NCBI GenBank assembly: GCA_036519575.1
Contig: DATDKZ010000104.1
Coordinates: forward strand, 1-41,805
Origin: AC-69 sp036519575
Lineage (GTDB): Bacteria > Actinomycetota > UBA4738 > HRBIN12
Length of the DNA: 41,805 nt
Direction: 5' to 3'
A program made the translations under genes and the position numbers. Under the pieces are notes generated by a model. The model saw nothing but the letters and a program-made list of their open reading frames with translations, was not told where the DNA came from and did not search any database. Shown piece after piece: positions 8,107 to 14,852 of this stretch; positions within the stretch are counted from its first letter, which is position 1, and the number at the start of each line of letters is the position of its first letter.

Positions 8107-8134
8107 CTCCGGCCCGGAGTCCTCGCGGGGCGAG
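8107..8134 (-). terminator. Two tandem GC hairpins after dsrE
   Basis: CTCCG-gcc-CGGAG (8107-8119) and CTCGC-ggg-GCGAG (8122-8134) lie just beyond the stop of the minus-strand dsrE gene. There is no T-run, so termination by these hairpins is only plausible. Confidence 0.35.
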
Positions 8135-8156
8135 AGCTGCCGGTGAACGGCTCGAT

Positions 8157-8738
8157 TCAGATGAACAGCTGGATCGACGACTCCTTCATCTCCAGGAGTG
8201 CCGTGGCGGCGCCGATCGGCTCCTCCAGGCCGTCGATCAGGTCCTCCCGCTTGACCCCCATCAGGTCCATGGTCATCTGGCAGGGGATCAGGCGCACGCC
8301 CATGTCGCGGGCCATCTCCAGGAGCTCGGTGGGGTGCGGGGTCTTGTAGTCCTCGGCCACCTTCCCGAGCATCCATGGACCCATGCCGGCGAAGTTGTAG
8401 CGGGACAGCTTGGCCCGCTTCATGGCGCCGGGGTTGAGGACGGAGAGGGCCTTGGTCATCCACTCCTTGCCGGTCATCCTCTTCTCCGGCTTGACCAACG
8501 CGAACAGGCCCCAGAAGGTGAAGAACACCGACACTTCCATCCCGGACGCCGCGGCGGTCGTCGACAGGATGAGGGTGGGCCAGATCCGGTCCAGGTGACC
8601 GTCCCAGGCCACGATGGTGATCTTGTTCTTCTTGTTGAAGCCGTCGCGCGCGTCGCGCTCGGCGAGCGCCTGCTCGATCAGCTTCGTGAGCTCCGCGGTG
8701 TCGGTCGAGCCGTTCCCGGTCGGGTCTGCCATGGTCAT
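8157..8738 (-). CDS. DsrE/DsrF/DrsH-like sulfur-relay family protein
   Basis: The 193-residue protein has the DsrE-like layout: a charged N-terminal helix, a KITIVAWDGHLDRIWPTLILSTTAA opening, an FFTFWGLFAL strand, a MGVRLIPCQMTMDLMGVKREDL segment with the conserved Cys, and an acidic C-terminal helix. This subfamily commonly sits next to TusA and is thought to take part in persulfide transfer or sulfur-redox metabolism. Its ATG overlaps the tusA stop (ATGA), so the two are translationally coupled. A second in-frame ATG lies two codons on. Confidence 0.85.
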   Translation of the reverse strand: MTMADPTGNGSTDTAELTKLIEQALAERDARDGFNKKNKITIVAWDGHLDRIWPTLILSTTAAASGMEVSVFFTFWGLFALVKPEKRMTGKEWMTKALSVLNPGAMKRAKLSRYNFAGMGPWMLGKVAEDYKTPHPTELLEMARDMGVRLIPCQMTMDLMGVKREDLIDGLEEPIGAATALLEMKESSIQLFI

Positions 8739-8965
8739 GCCTTCCTGATCAGATAACGGAACACGCCGTCCTCGTGGCTTGTCTCGAGGAGCTCGTTGCC
8801 CGAGAGCGTGGCCCAGGACGGGACGTCGGACTTCGACCCGGGGTCCGTGGCCAGCAGCTCGAACACGTCACCCGGACCGCCATCCTTCAGGGCTCGGTGC
8901 AAGGTGACGAGCGGCCCTGGGCAGGACTGCCCCCTGGCGTCGACGGTGGTAGCGGTGATGCTCAT
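8735..8965 (-). CDS. tusA: TusA-family sulfurtransferase
   Basis: This 76-residue protein has the TusA fold signature DARGQSCPGPLVTL, with the persulfide-carrying Cys in the CPxP motif. The downstream GDVFELLATDPGSKSDVPSWA segment is also typical. TusA proteins accept sulfane sulfur and pass it on for thiolation, molybdenum cofactor or sulfur-oxidation pathways. The adjacent DsrE-like partner indicates a relay pair. The ATG at 8965 is chosen because CTGGAGG is 8-9 nt upstream and the family starts here; the longer open frame has no coding character. It follows the polycysteine short ORF by 62 nt. Confidence 0.88.
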   Translation of the reverse strand: MSITATTVDARGQSCPGPLVTLHRALKDGGPGDVFELLATDPGSKSDVPSWATLSGNELLETSHEDGVFRYLIRKA

Positions 8966-9008
8966 GAGCGAGAACCTCCAGATGGTGGTGGGTGCGCGGG
9001 AAGGGATC

Positions 9009-9049
9009 GGTGCCGGGGCGCGGCCGCTCAGAGGCGGGCGCCGGGCACC
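9009..9049 (-). promoter_or_regulatory. Candidate attenuator hairpin between short ORF and tusA
   Basis: On the minus strand, GGTGCCCGGCGC (9049-9038) can pair with GCGCCCCGGCACC (9021-9009), giving about eleven base pairs with a small bulge and a 16-nt loop. The 5' arm is made of the last sense codons of the short ORF, just after its Cys codons, so a ribosome paused on cysteine would cover that arm. A C-rich segment follows and then the tusA ribosome-binding site. There is no T-run, so the output could be Rho-dependent or translational. Confidence 0.45.
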
Positions 9050-9114
9050 TTCGGACAGCAGCACCGGCAGGGGATCATGGCCCCCACGAGCCCGCGGCAC
9101 CGTGTCCGGATCAT
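9028..9114 (-). CDS. Polycysteine leader peptide (28 codons) upstream of tusA
   Basis: A short frame starts ATG ATC CGG and ends TGA. It encodes 28 residues with five Cys, four of them in Cys16-Arg-Cys18-Cys19-Cys20 near the end. It has no Shine-Dalgarno. A TAGGAT -10 with TTGCCG 18 nt further up lies 11 nt before the ATG, so the mRNA would be almost leaderless. In mycobacteria, leaderless short ORFs ending in Cys runs act as cysteine-responsive attenuators of sulfur operons. The downstream genes here (tusA, dsrE) are sulfur-relay genes. The peptide itself probably has no function; its translation would be the sensor. A second in-frame ATG (codon 13) keeps the Cys run. Confidence 0.6.
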   Translation of the reverse strand: MIRTRCRGLVGAMIPCRCCCPKVPGARL

Positions 9115-9125
9115 TGCAAGTGCAA

Positions 9126-9155
9126 ATCCTACGCGACGGCTCGGAATCGCGGCAA
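9126..9155 (-). promoter_or_regulatory. Sigma70-like promoter of the tusA-dsrE leader, with dyad
   Basis: TTGCCG (9155-9150), an 18-nt spacer and TAGGAT (9131-9126) form one of the best promoters in the window. Immediately downstream, overlapping the predicted transcription start and the short-ORF ATG, is the dyad TTGCA-n2-TGCAA (9114-9125), a possible operator. Confidence 0.55.
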
Positions 9156-9161
9156 GGTTCC

Positions 9162-9626
9162 CTACAGGAAACGTCGCCGGGATGGCGGCCAGTAGATCAG
9201 TCGGACCTTGGCCCTGATCCGGTCGGAGGTGACCGGGCCGAAGTGCCGGCTGTCGGTGGACAGGTCCGGGTTGTCGCCTTCCACCCACCACTCCCCCGTC
9301 TCCAGGATCCGCCCGTCCGGCGCGAGCTCGTCGGCGATCCCGGTGATCCGCTTCACTAGCTCGAACCCAGGGCGTGACGGGTGCTCCACGACGACCACGT
9401 CCCACCGCCGGAGCTTCCCAGGGGCCACCGCGAGGGCCCAGTCCCCCGGCACGAGCGTAGGGGCCATGCTCGGGCCTCGGACCTCCAACTTGAACGGCTT
9501 CCATCGCAGGAAGCTGAAGGCGAAGGCCAGTCCCACCGCCACCCCGGCTACCGCTCGGCGGAGCCTCAGACGGCCCCGGTGATAGGTTCTCCTTGGGACC
9601 CCTTTCGAAGGAGGAGGTATGTCCAT
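9162..9626 (-). CDS. sodX: S26-family peptidase, probable Ni-SOD maturation protease
   Basis: The protein has one N-terminal membrane segment (AVAGVAVGLAFAFSFL) and a signal-peptidase S26 domain: GPSMAPTL carries the catalytic Ser, FELVKRITG the catalytic Lys, and GDNPDLSTDSRHFGPV the third conserved box. It is short, as in the peptidases encoded beside nickel superoxide dismutase. Those remove the Ni-SOD propeptide to expose the N-terminal His of the nickel hook. It is divergent from sodN. The start is uncertain: ATG 9626 would overlap the sodN start, and an internal GTG near 9553 is an alternative. Confidence 0.82.
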   Translation of the reverse strand: MDIPPPSKGVPRRTYHRGRLRLRRAVAGVAVGLAFAFSFLRWKPFKLEVRGPSMAPTLVPGDWALAVAPGKLRRWDVVVVEHPSRPGFELVKRITGIADELAPDGRILETGEWWVEGDNPDLSTDSRHFGPVTSDRIRAKVRLIYWPPSRRRFL

Positions 9627-10047
9627 CCTCGAAGCTTTGCTCAGTCCGAGGCGCGTCGTCCATGCCCACTGCGACCTGCCGTGCGGCATCTACGATCCGG
9701 CGCAGGCCAAGATCGAGGCCGAGTCGGTGAAGGCCATCCAGACCCGGTACCAGGACCCGGAGAAGTTCAAGACCAAGGCCGAGACCGTGGACGACTACCG
9801 GGCTCGGTGCCTGATCATCAAGGAGGAGCGGGCCAACCTGGTCAAGGAGCATCTGTGGGTGTTGTGGACCGACTACTTCAAGCCCGAGCACCTGGGGAAG
9901 TACCCCAACCTCCACGAGCTGTTCTGGAAGGCCACCAAGGAGGCCGGGCTGGCCAAGAAATCGCAGGACCCGCAGCAGGGCCAGGGCCTTCTCGACGCGA
10001 TCGCCGAGATCGACAAGATCTTCTGGGAGACCAAGAAGGCCGCGTAG
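9619..10047 (+). CDS. sodN: Nickel superoxide dismutase
   Basis: The 142-residue precursor has a 16-residue propeptide followed by the nickel hook HCDLPCGIYDP (His17, Cys18, Cys22, Tyr25). After cleavage these become residues 1, 2, 6 and 9 of the mature enzyme, which coordinates nickel through the N-terminal amine, His1, Cys2 and Cys6. The rest is the helical bundle with the family's KEERANLVKEHLWVLWTDYFKPEH segment. It disproportionates superoxide in the cytoplasm. A very strong ribosome-binding site (AAGGAGGAGGT) precedes the ATG. The divergent S26 peptidase is its expected processing enzyme. Confidence 0.96.
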   Translation: MSILEALLSPRRVVHAHCDLPCGIYDPAQAKIEAESVKAIQTRYQDPEKFKTKAETVDDYRARCLIIKEERANLVKEHLWVLWTDYFKPEHLGKYPNLHELFWKATKEAGLAKKSQDPQQGQGLLDAIAEIDKIFWETKKAA

Positions 10048-10060
10048 CACCGAGCGGCTG

Positions 10061-11038
10061 ATGAGGGACATCGGCCTCGTCGGCGTGCCCTTCTCCGGCA
10101 AGTCGACACTGTTCACCGCGCTCACGCGCGCGGGGGCGAAGGGTGGCAGCGCCAACCAGGCCGTGGCCACCGTTCCCGACCCGCGGGTGGCGACGCTCGC
10201 CACGATGGAGCGGTCGAGGAAGATCGTCCACGCCCAGGTCCGGTTCACCGACGTGCCGGGAGGGACGTCGTCGGCCCAGGGCCTCGCGCAGCTGCGGCAG
10301 ATGGATGCGCTGGCCATCGTGGTTCGTGCCTTCGGGGGCGACGCGAAGCCGGCCGCCGAGCTGGCCGAGGTGACTGCCGAACTCCTCCTGGCCGACATGG
10401 CGGTCGTCGACTCCGCTTTCGAGAAGGCGGAGAAGCGCGCGCGAGGCAAGCCGTCGCCTGAGGTGGGCGCGCTCGCACGGGCGCGCGACTCGCTGCACGC
10501 CGAGCGGCTGTTGCGAGACGCCGACCTGACCGACGAGGAGGCGAAGGAGCTCCGACCGATCGGCCCACTCACCGCGAAGCCCTGGGTCGTAGTGGCGAAC
10601 CTCGAGGAGGGAGCGGAGGTGCCGCCCGAACTCCCGGAGGAAACCGTCGGTGTGTGGGCGGCGATCGAGGCCGAGACCGCTGAGATGGAGCCGCAGGAGG
10701 CCCGTGCGCTCCTGGACGAGTTCGGGGTCCACGAGCCGGGCCTCGACGCCGTGGTGCACGCGTCGTATCGGGCGCTCGACCTCATCACGTTCCTTACGAC
10801 CGGAGAGGACGAGACGCGGGCCTGGGAGGTGTCGCGAGGGGCGAAAGCGCCCCAGGCCGCAGGCGCCATCCACACGGACCTGGAGCGTGGGTTCATCCGG
10901 GCCGAGGTCATCTCCTTCGACGACCTAGTGGCCGCTGGCAGCATGGAGGCGGCCAAGCACAAGGGCCTCGTCCGGGTGGAGGGCAAGGACTACGTTGTCC
11001 GGGAGGGCGACGTCGTGCACGTCCGCTTCGCCGTCTAA
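10061..11038 (+). CDS. ychF: Divergent YchF/Obg-family P-loop NTPase
   Basis: The 325-residue protein has a P-loop (GVPFSGKST, residues about 8-16), a switch motif DVPGG, a NLEE motif in place of the usual NxxE/NKxD recognition element, and a YchF C-terminal TGS-like domain (TRAWEVSRGAKAPQAAGAIH, then GFIRAEVISFDDL, then YVVREGDVVHVRF). YchF proteins hydrolyse ATP and bind ribosomes. It is about 35-40 residues shorter than typical YchF, and the usual GLPNVGKST and DIAGL motifs are changed, so it may be a divergent paralogue. It starts 13 nt after sodN ends and could be read through from it. Confidence 0.82.
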   Translation: MRDIGLVGVPFSGKSTLFTALTRAGAKGGSANQAVATVPDPRVATLATMERSRKIVHAQVRFTDVPGGTSSAQGLAQLRQMDALAIVVRAFGGDAKPAAELAEVTAELLLADMAVVDSAFEKAEKRARGKPSPEVGALARARDSLHAERLLRDADLTDEEAKELRPIGPLTAKPWVVVANLEEGAEVPPELPEETVGVWAAIEAETAEMEPQEARALLDEFGVHEPGLDAVVHASYRALDLITFLTTGEDETRAWEVSRGAKAPQAAGAIHTDLERGFIRAEVISFDDLVAAGSMEAAKHKGLVRVEGKDYVVREGDVVHVRFAV

Positions 11039-11045
11039 TCTCGCG

Positions 11046-11084
11046 AGGTTTCCCTGGTGGTCCTGGGTCTGAAACCTATATCCT
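11046..11084 (+). promoter_or_regulatory. Candidate promoter/operator of the molybdate operon
   Basis: A perfect 7-bp inverted repeat AGGTTTC (11046-11052) / GAAACCT (11071-11077) with an 18-nt spacer spans the expected -45 to -14 region. TATCCT (11079-11084) is six bases before ATG 11091, giving a leaderless start. The repeat is a plausible site for autoregulation by the downstream MerR/TOBE protein. It could instead be the end of the ychF transcript. Confidence 0.4.
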
Positions 11085-11090
11085 GGCGTC

Positions 11091-11480
11091 ATGGCCGCGA
11101 GCTACCGGATCGGGGAGGCGGCCGGGCTCCTCGGGGTCCGGGTTGAGACCCTCCGCCGGTGGGAGAGCGAGGGCAAGATCCGGGTCACCAGGACGGAGGG
11201 TGGCCAGCGCCGGGTTCCGCCCGAGGAGGTCGCCCGACTCCTGGCCGAGCGGCGTGACCAGCCGAAGGTCACGTCGAGGAGCGTTCGCAACCGGTTCCCC
11301 GGCATCGTCACCGAGGTGAAGAGGGACGGCCTGGCGGCGACCGTCGAGATCTTGGCCGGTCCCCACCGGATCCTGGCCTTCATCACCCGAGAGGCCGCCG
11401 ACGAGATGAAGCTCGAGCCCGGCATGCACGCCGTGGCCACGGTCAAGGCGACGAACGTCATGGTGGAGGTGGGGGAATGA
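11091..11480 (+). CDS. MerR-type HTH plus TOBE (Mop) molybdate-responsive regulator
   Basis: Residues about 5-55 form a MerR/excisionase-like winged helix-turn-helix (YRIGEAAGLLGVRVETLRRWE, then GGQRRVPPEEVARLL). Residues about 65-128 form a single TOBE/Mop domain that binds molybdate or tungstate (NRFPGIVTEVKRDG, then EPGMHAVATVKATNVMVEV). This is a one-chain functional analogue of ModE, with a different DNA-binding domain from the E. coli type. It is the first gene of the operon and its stop overlaps modA (ATGA), so it probably controls its own operon in response to molybdate. Confidence 0.85.
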   Translation: MAASYRIGEAAGLLGVRVETLRRWESEGKIRVTRTEGGQRRVPPEEVARLLAERRDQPKVTSRSVRNRFPGIVTEVKRDGLAATVEILAGPHRILAFITREAADEMKLEPGMHAVATVKATNVMVEVGE

Positions 11481-12238
11481 GGCGTGCCCTCGCCGGCATG
11501 GGCAGTCTTGTGCTCCTCCTTGCTGGGTGCGGCGGCTCGGGGTCCGATCGCTCGGAGATCACCGTCCTTGCGGCTGCATCGCTCACGGCCGCCTTCACGA
11601 AGATCGGCGTGAACTTCGAGCGGGCCAACCCCGACGTCACGGTTCGGTTCAGCTTCGGGCCCTCGGACGGGCTGGCCACTCAGATCCTGGAGGGCGCACC
11701 GGCCGACGTCTTCGCTCCGGCCAGCCCGAAGTACATGGACCAGGTCCGGTCGGATGGACCCGGGGTCACGGAGCAGGTCGACTTCGCCCGAAACACGCTG
11801 GCGGTCATCGTTCCCTCGGGAAACCCGGCTCACATCGAGTCGGTCGAGGACCTGGCTCGGCCGGGCGTGAAGCTCGTGCTCGCCGCCGTCGGGGTTCCCG
11901 CCGGCGACTACGCCCGGGAGATCCTGGGGAACGCCGGCATTCAGAAGGAAGCGTTGGCCAACGTCGTTTCGAACGAGGAGGACGTGAAGGGCGTCGTCCA
12001 GAAAGTCCTGCTCGGCGAAGCGGACGCCGGGATCGTGTACCGAACGGACGTCACCCCTGACATCTCGGCCAAGGTCCGAGAGATCGCCATCCCCGACGGC
12101 GTGAACGTCATCGCCACGTACCCAATCGCGGTGATCGACGGCTCGACCCAGACGCCGGCCGCGACGGCGTTCATCCGGTACGTCGCGGGACCGGGGGAGA
12201 CCACGCTTCGGTCGTTCGGATTCCTCCCGCCGTCCTGA
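11477..12238 (+). CDS. modA: Molybdate ABC transporter substrate-binding lipoprotein
   Basis: The 253-residue protein has a lipobox (LLLAGC, Cys18) and the ModA fold: ITVLAAASLTAAF, GPSDGLATQILEGAPADVFAPAS, the EDLARPGVKLVLAAVGVPAGDYA central segment, and a GEADAGIVYRTDV hinge strand. These residues supply the oxyanion-binding Ser and Tyr sites of the family. It captures molybdate or tungstate outside the membrane for ModBC. It overlaps the regulator by 4 nt and is one base from modB. Confidence 0.95.
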   Translation: MRRALAGMGSLVLLLAGCGGSGSDRSEITVLAAASLTAAFTKIGVNFERANPDVTVRFSFGPSDGLATQILEGAPADVFAPASPKYMDQVRSDGPGVTEQVDFARNTLAVIVPSGNPAHIESVEDLARPGVKLVLAAVGVPAGDYAREILGNAGIQKEALANVVSNEEDVKGVVQKVLLGEADAGIVYRTDVTPDISAKVREIAIPDGVNVIATYPIAVIDGSTQTPAATAFIRYVAGPGETTLRSFGFLPPS

Positions 12239-12239
12239 T

Positions 12240-13031
12240 ATGGGCGCGAAGAAGCGAACGACCCCAGGCGTTTTCGTCGTGCTGGCCATCCTGGGGATCG
12301 CGTTCGTGGCGCTTCCCCTCGCCGGGCTGATCCAGCGCACACCGTGGTCGAGGGCGGCCGACGTGTTCACGTCGGAGTCCTCGCTCACCGCGCTCCGGCT
12401 CTCCATCGTGGTGGCGACGTCGGCCGCCGTGCTGTGCCTCGTCCTGGGGTTCCCGCTGGCCTGGGGGTTAGCGCGCTCGTCGTTCCCCGGGGGGACGGTG
12501 GTCCGGGCGCTGGTGATCCTGCCGCTCGTCATGCCGCCGGTGGTGGGGGGCGTCGCCTTACTCTCGGTGTTCGGCCGGCGAGGATTCCTCGGCGCCGCGC
12601 TGTACGACGCCTTCGGCGTGCAGCTCACATTCACCACGCCGGCCGCGGTGTTGGCGGCGGCGTTCGTATCGCTCCCTCTGGCCGTGCTGGCGCTCGAGGC
12701 CGGCCTTCGATCCCTCGACCCCCGCCTAGAGGACGCGGCCGCCACGCTCGGGGGGTCGCGGTGGTACGTGCTCCGGAGGGTGACGCTCCCGCTGCTCACG
12801 CCCCAGATCGCCGCCGGGCTCGTGCTGTGCTGGGCCAGGGCGCTCGGTGAGTTCGGCGCGACCATCACGTTCGCCGGCAACCTCCAGGGCCGGACCCAGA
12901 CATTGCCGTTGGCCGTGTTCGAGCGGCTCCAGACCGATCCGGACGGCGCGATCGCGCTCTCGCTCCTGCTCGTTGCGGTCTCACTCGCGGTGATCGTGGG
13001 CCTCCGAGGACGATTCCTGGCGGCACGATGA
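12240..13031 (+). CDS. modB: Molybdate ABC transporter permease
   Basis: The 263-residue protein has about six hydrophobic helices. The cytoplasmic EAA loop (LEDAAATLGGSRWYVLRRVTL, about residues 160-180) docks on ModC. The GFPLAWGLARSSFPG, PPVVGGVALL and LGEFGATITFAGN segments are those of ModB/CysT-type permeases. One base separates it from modA and 4 nt overlap modC, so all are one operon. There is no independent ribosome-binding site. Confidence 0.94.
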   Translation: MGAKKRTTPGVFVVLAILGIAFVALPLAGLIQRTPWSRAADVFTSESSLTALRLSIVVATSAAVLCLVLGFPLAWGLARSSFPGGTVVRALVILPLVMPPVVGGVALLSVFGRRGFLGAALYDAFGVQLTFTTPAAVLAAAFVSLPLAVLALEAGLRSLDPRLEDAAATLGGSRWYVLRRVTLPLLTPQIAAGLVLCWARALGEFGATITFAGNLQGRTQTLPLAVFERLQTDPDGAIALSLLLVAVSLAVIVGLRGRFLAAR

Positions 13032-14110
13032 GCCTGCAGGTCGACGTCGAGGCTCGCCGGGGGGACTTCTCGGTGATGGCGGCGTTCGAGGCCGCGTCCA
13101 GTGAGACCGTCGCCCTGCTCGGCCCGAACGGCGCGGGCAAGTCCACGCTGATCGCAACGCTGGCGGGCATCGATCCACCCGCGAGTGGGCGCGTCGAGCT
13201 CGACGGCCAGATCCTGGACGACGCTGCAGCCGGCCGGCACCTCCCACCGGAACGACGTCCCGTGGGCGTGGTGTTCCAGGACCGCCTGCTGTTCCCTCAT
13301 CTGTCCGCGGTTGACAACGTCTCGTTCCCGCTCCGAGCCCGCGGCGTCGGGCGACGACGCGCCCGGAGCAACGCCGCCGATCTCCTGGCCCGCCTGGGCC
13401 TGGCCGAGCGAGCCCGGGCCCGTCCCGCCGAGCTGTCCGGCGGCGAAGCGCAGCGGGTCGCGCTGGCCCGGGCGCTCATCCACGAACCCCGGCTCCTCCT
13501 ATTGGACGAGCCGCTCACGTCGCTCGACGTGCGTGCCCGCACGCAGGTGCGAACCATGGTGCGTCGTGAGTTGAACGCGTTCGCCGGCGTTCGGCTCCTC
13601 GTGACGCACGATCCGATGGAGGCCATGAGCTTGGCGGATCGGATGGTGCTCGTGGAGGACGGACGCGTCACGCAGATCGGGACGCCGGCCGAGGTTCGCG
13701 CCGCGCCGCGCACGCCCTACGTGGCGGAGCTCGTTGGGGTGAACCTTTTCACCGGCCGGCTGGAGCCGCTCGAGGCCGGAGCCGGCCGGATCGTCACGCC
13801 GGAGGGTGACGTGGTGGTGGCCTGGCCCGCGGAGATCGAGGGCGCGTTCGACCCCGTTATGGGGCTACTTCGTCCGGCCGACGTGTCGCTCCACCTCCGT
13901 CCGCCGGAAGGTGCATCGGCCCGCAACGTGCTCGAAGGCATCGTGAGCTCCATCAGCATGGAAGGTGAGCGGGCGAGGGTTCGTCTCGACACGTCCCCCC
14001 CACTGGTGGCCGAGGTGACCCTGGGATCGGTCGAGCGGCTCGGCATCCGGGAAGGAACACGGTTGTGGGCCTCGTTCAAGGCAGTCGAGGTCCGGGTCCA
14101 GGTGATCTGA
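13028..14110 (+). CDS. modC: Molybdate ABC transporter ATPase
   Basis: The 360-residue protein has Walker A GPNGAGKST (about residues 35-43), Q-loop VFQDR, signature LSGGEAQRVALARAL, Walker B LLLLDEPLTSLD and H-loop VTHD. A C-terminal TOBE region (about 280-360) is where molybdate can feed back on transport. The length and domain order are those of ModC. A close sulfate- or iron-type ATPase is excluded by the operon partners. Confidence 0.94.
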   Translation: MSLQVDVEARRGDFSVMAAFEAASSETVALLGPNGAGKSTLIATLAGIDPPASGRVELDGQILDDAAAGRHLPPERRPVGVVFQDRLLFPHLSAVDNVSFPLRARGVGRRRARSNAADLLARLGLAERARARPAELSGGEAQRVALARALIHEPRLLLLDEPLTSLDVRARTQVRTMVRRELNAFAGVRLLVTHDPMEAMSLADRMVLVEDGRVTQIGTPAEVRAAPRTPYVAELVGVNLFTGRLEPLEAGAGRIVTPEGDVVVAWPAEIEGAFDPVMGLLRPADVSLHLRPPEGASARNVLEGIVSSISMEGERARVRLDTSPPLVAEVTLGSVERLGIREGTRLWASFKAVEVRVQVI

Positions 14111-14157
14111 GAGCCGCCGATCCTGATGCAAGTGACTGATGCGTTCCGCCTTCCGGG

Positions 14158-14163
14158 TACCCT
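14158..14163 (+). promoter_or_regulatory. Candidate -10 (TACCCT) of lepB
   Basis: TACCCT is 10 nt before ATG 14174 and there is no Shine-Dalgarno. This favours ATG 14174 over the upstream ATG 14126. Confidence 0.4.
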
Positions 14164-14173
14164 TACGGAGCCC

Positions 14174-14845
14174 ATGGCCCCAGATCGCCCGCAGGATCCC
14201 GAGTCGAACGACGCCCAGGCCGAGGAGCTCGAGGAGGAGGACGAGGACCGGCACTCGTTCCTTCGCGAGATCCCCGTCCTCGTCCTGCTGGCTCTCGTCG
14301 TCGCGCTGTTCATCAAGACCTTCCTGGTGCAGGCGTTCTTCATCCCCTCCTCATCGATGGAGCCGACGCTTGTGCCAGGAGACCGGGTCCTGGTCAACAA
14401 GCTGGCCTACCGGTTCGGGGACCTGCATCGGGGCGACGTGGTGGTGTTCGAGAACCCGAACGAGGCGGCGCTCCCCGATCGCAACGGCGTCGAGGCCCTG
14501 TTCCATTGGCTGGGCGAGGGACTCGGCCTCCAGCATCCTGAGGACGAGGACCTCATCAAGCGCGTGATTGGGCTCCCCGGCGACACGATCGCGATCCGTG
14601 ATCACACGGTCATGGTGAACAAGGATCCGATCGCCGAGCCGTACCTTACGAGGGAGGCCCTGGACTCGATGAGCGATTACGGGCCGGTGACGGTCCCCCG
14701 CGGCGAGCTGTTCGTCCTGGGCGACAACCGCGGCAACTCCTCCGACTCGCGCGTGATCGGGTTCGTCCCCGAAGGCAACGTGCTTGGGCGGGCCTTCGTG
14801 ATCATCTGGCCGCCGGGCGACGCGGGTGGCCTGACCTCAGGCTGA
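14174..14845 (+). CDS. lepB: Signal peptidase I
   Basis: After an acidic N-terminal tail there is one membrane helix (IPVLVLLALVVALFIKTFLV). The S26 domain follows: PSSSMEPTL with the catalytic Ser, LIKRVIGLPGD with the catalytic Lys, and GDNRGNSSDSR as the conserved last box. It removes signal peptides of exported proteins at the outer face of the membrane, and would serve secreted products such as those in this window. It ends 7 nt from the convergent CCA-adding enzyme. Confidence 0.94.
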   Translation: MAPDRPQDPESNDAQAEELEEEDEDRHSFLREIPVLVLLALVVALFIKTFLVQAFFIPSSSMEPTLVPGDRVLVNKLAYRFGDLHRGDVVVFENPNEAALPDRNGVEALFHWLGEGLGLQHPEDEDLIKRVIGLPGDTIAIRDHTVMVNKDPIAEPYLTREALDSMSDYGPVTVPRGELFVLGDNRGNSSDSRVIGFVPEGNVLGRAFVIIWPPGDAGGLTSG

Positions 14846-14852
14846 CACGAAC

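Noticed and set aside
9028..10986. 652-residue minus-strand open frame opposite sodN and ychF
   Set aside because: It is the antisense shadow of sodN and ychF; only its last 28 codons (the polycysteine short ORF) have independent support.
11102..13483. 793-residue minus-strand open frame opposite the mod operon
   Set aside because: It has low-complexity Arg/Ser-rich composition and lies opposite four well-recognised mod genes, so it is a high-GC artefact.
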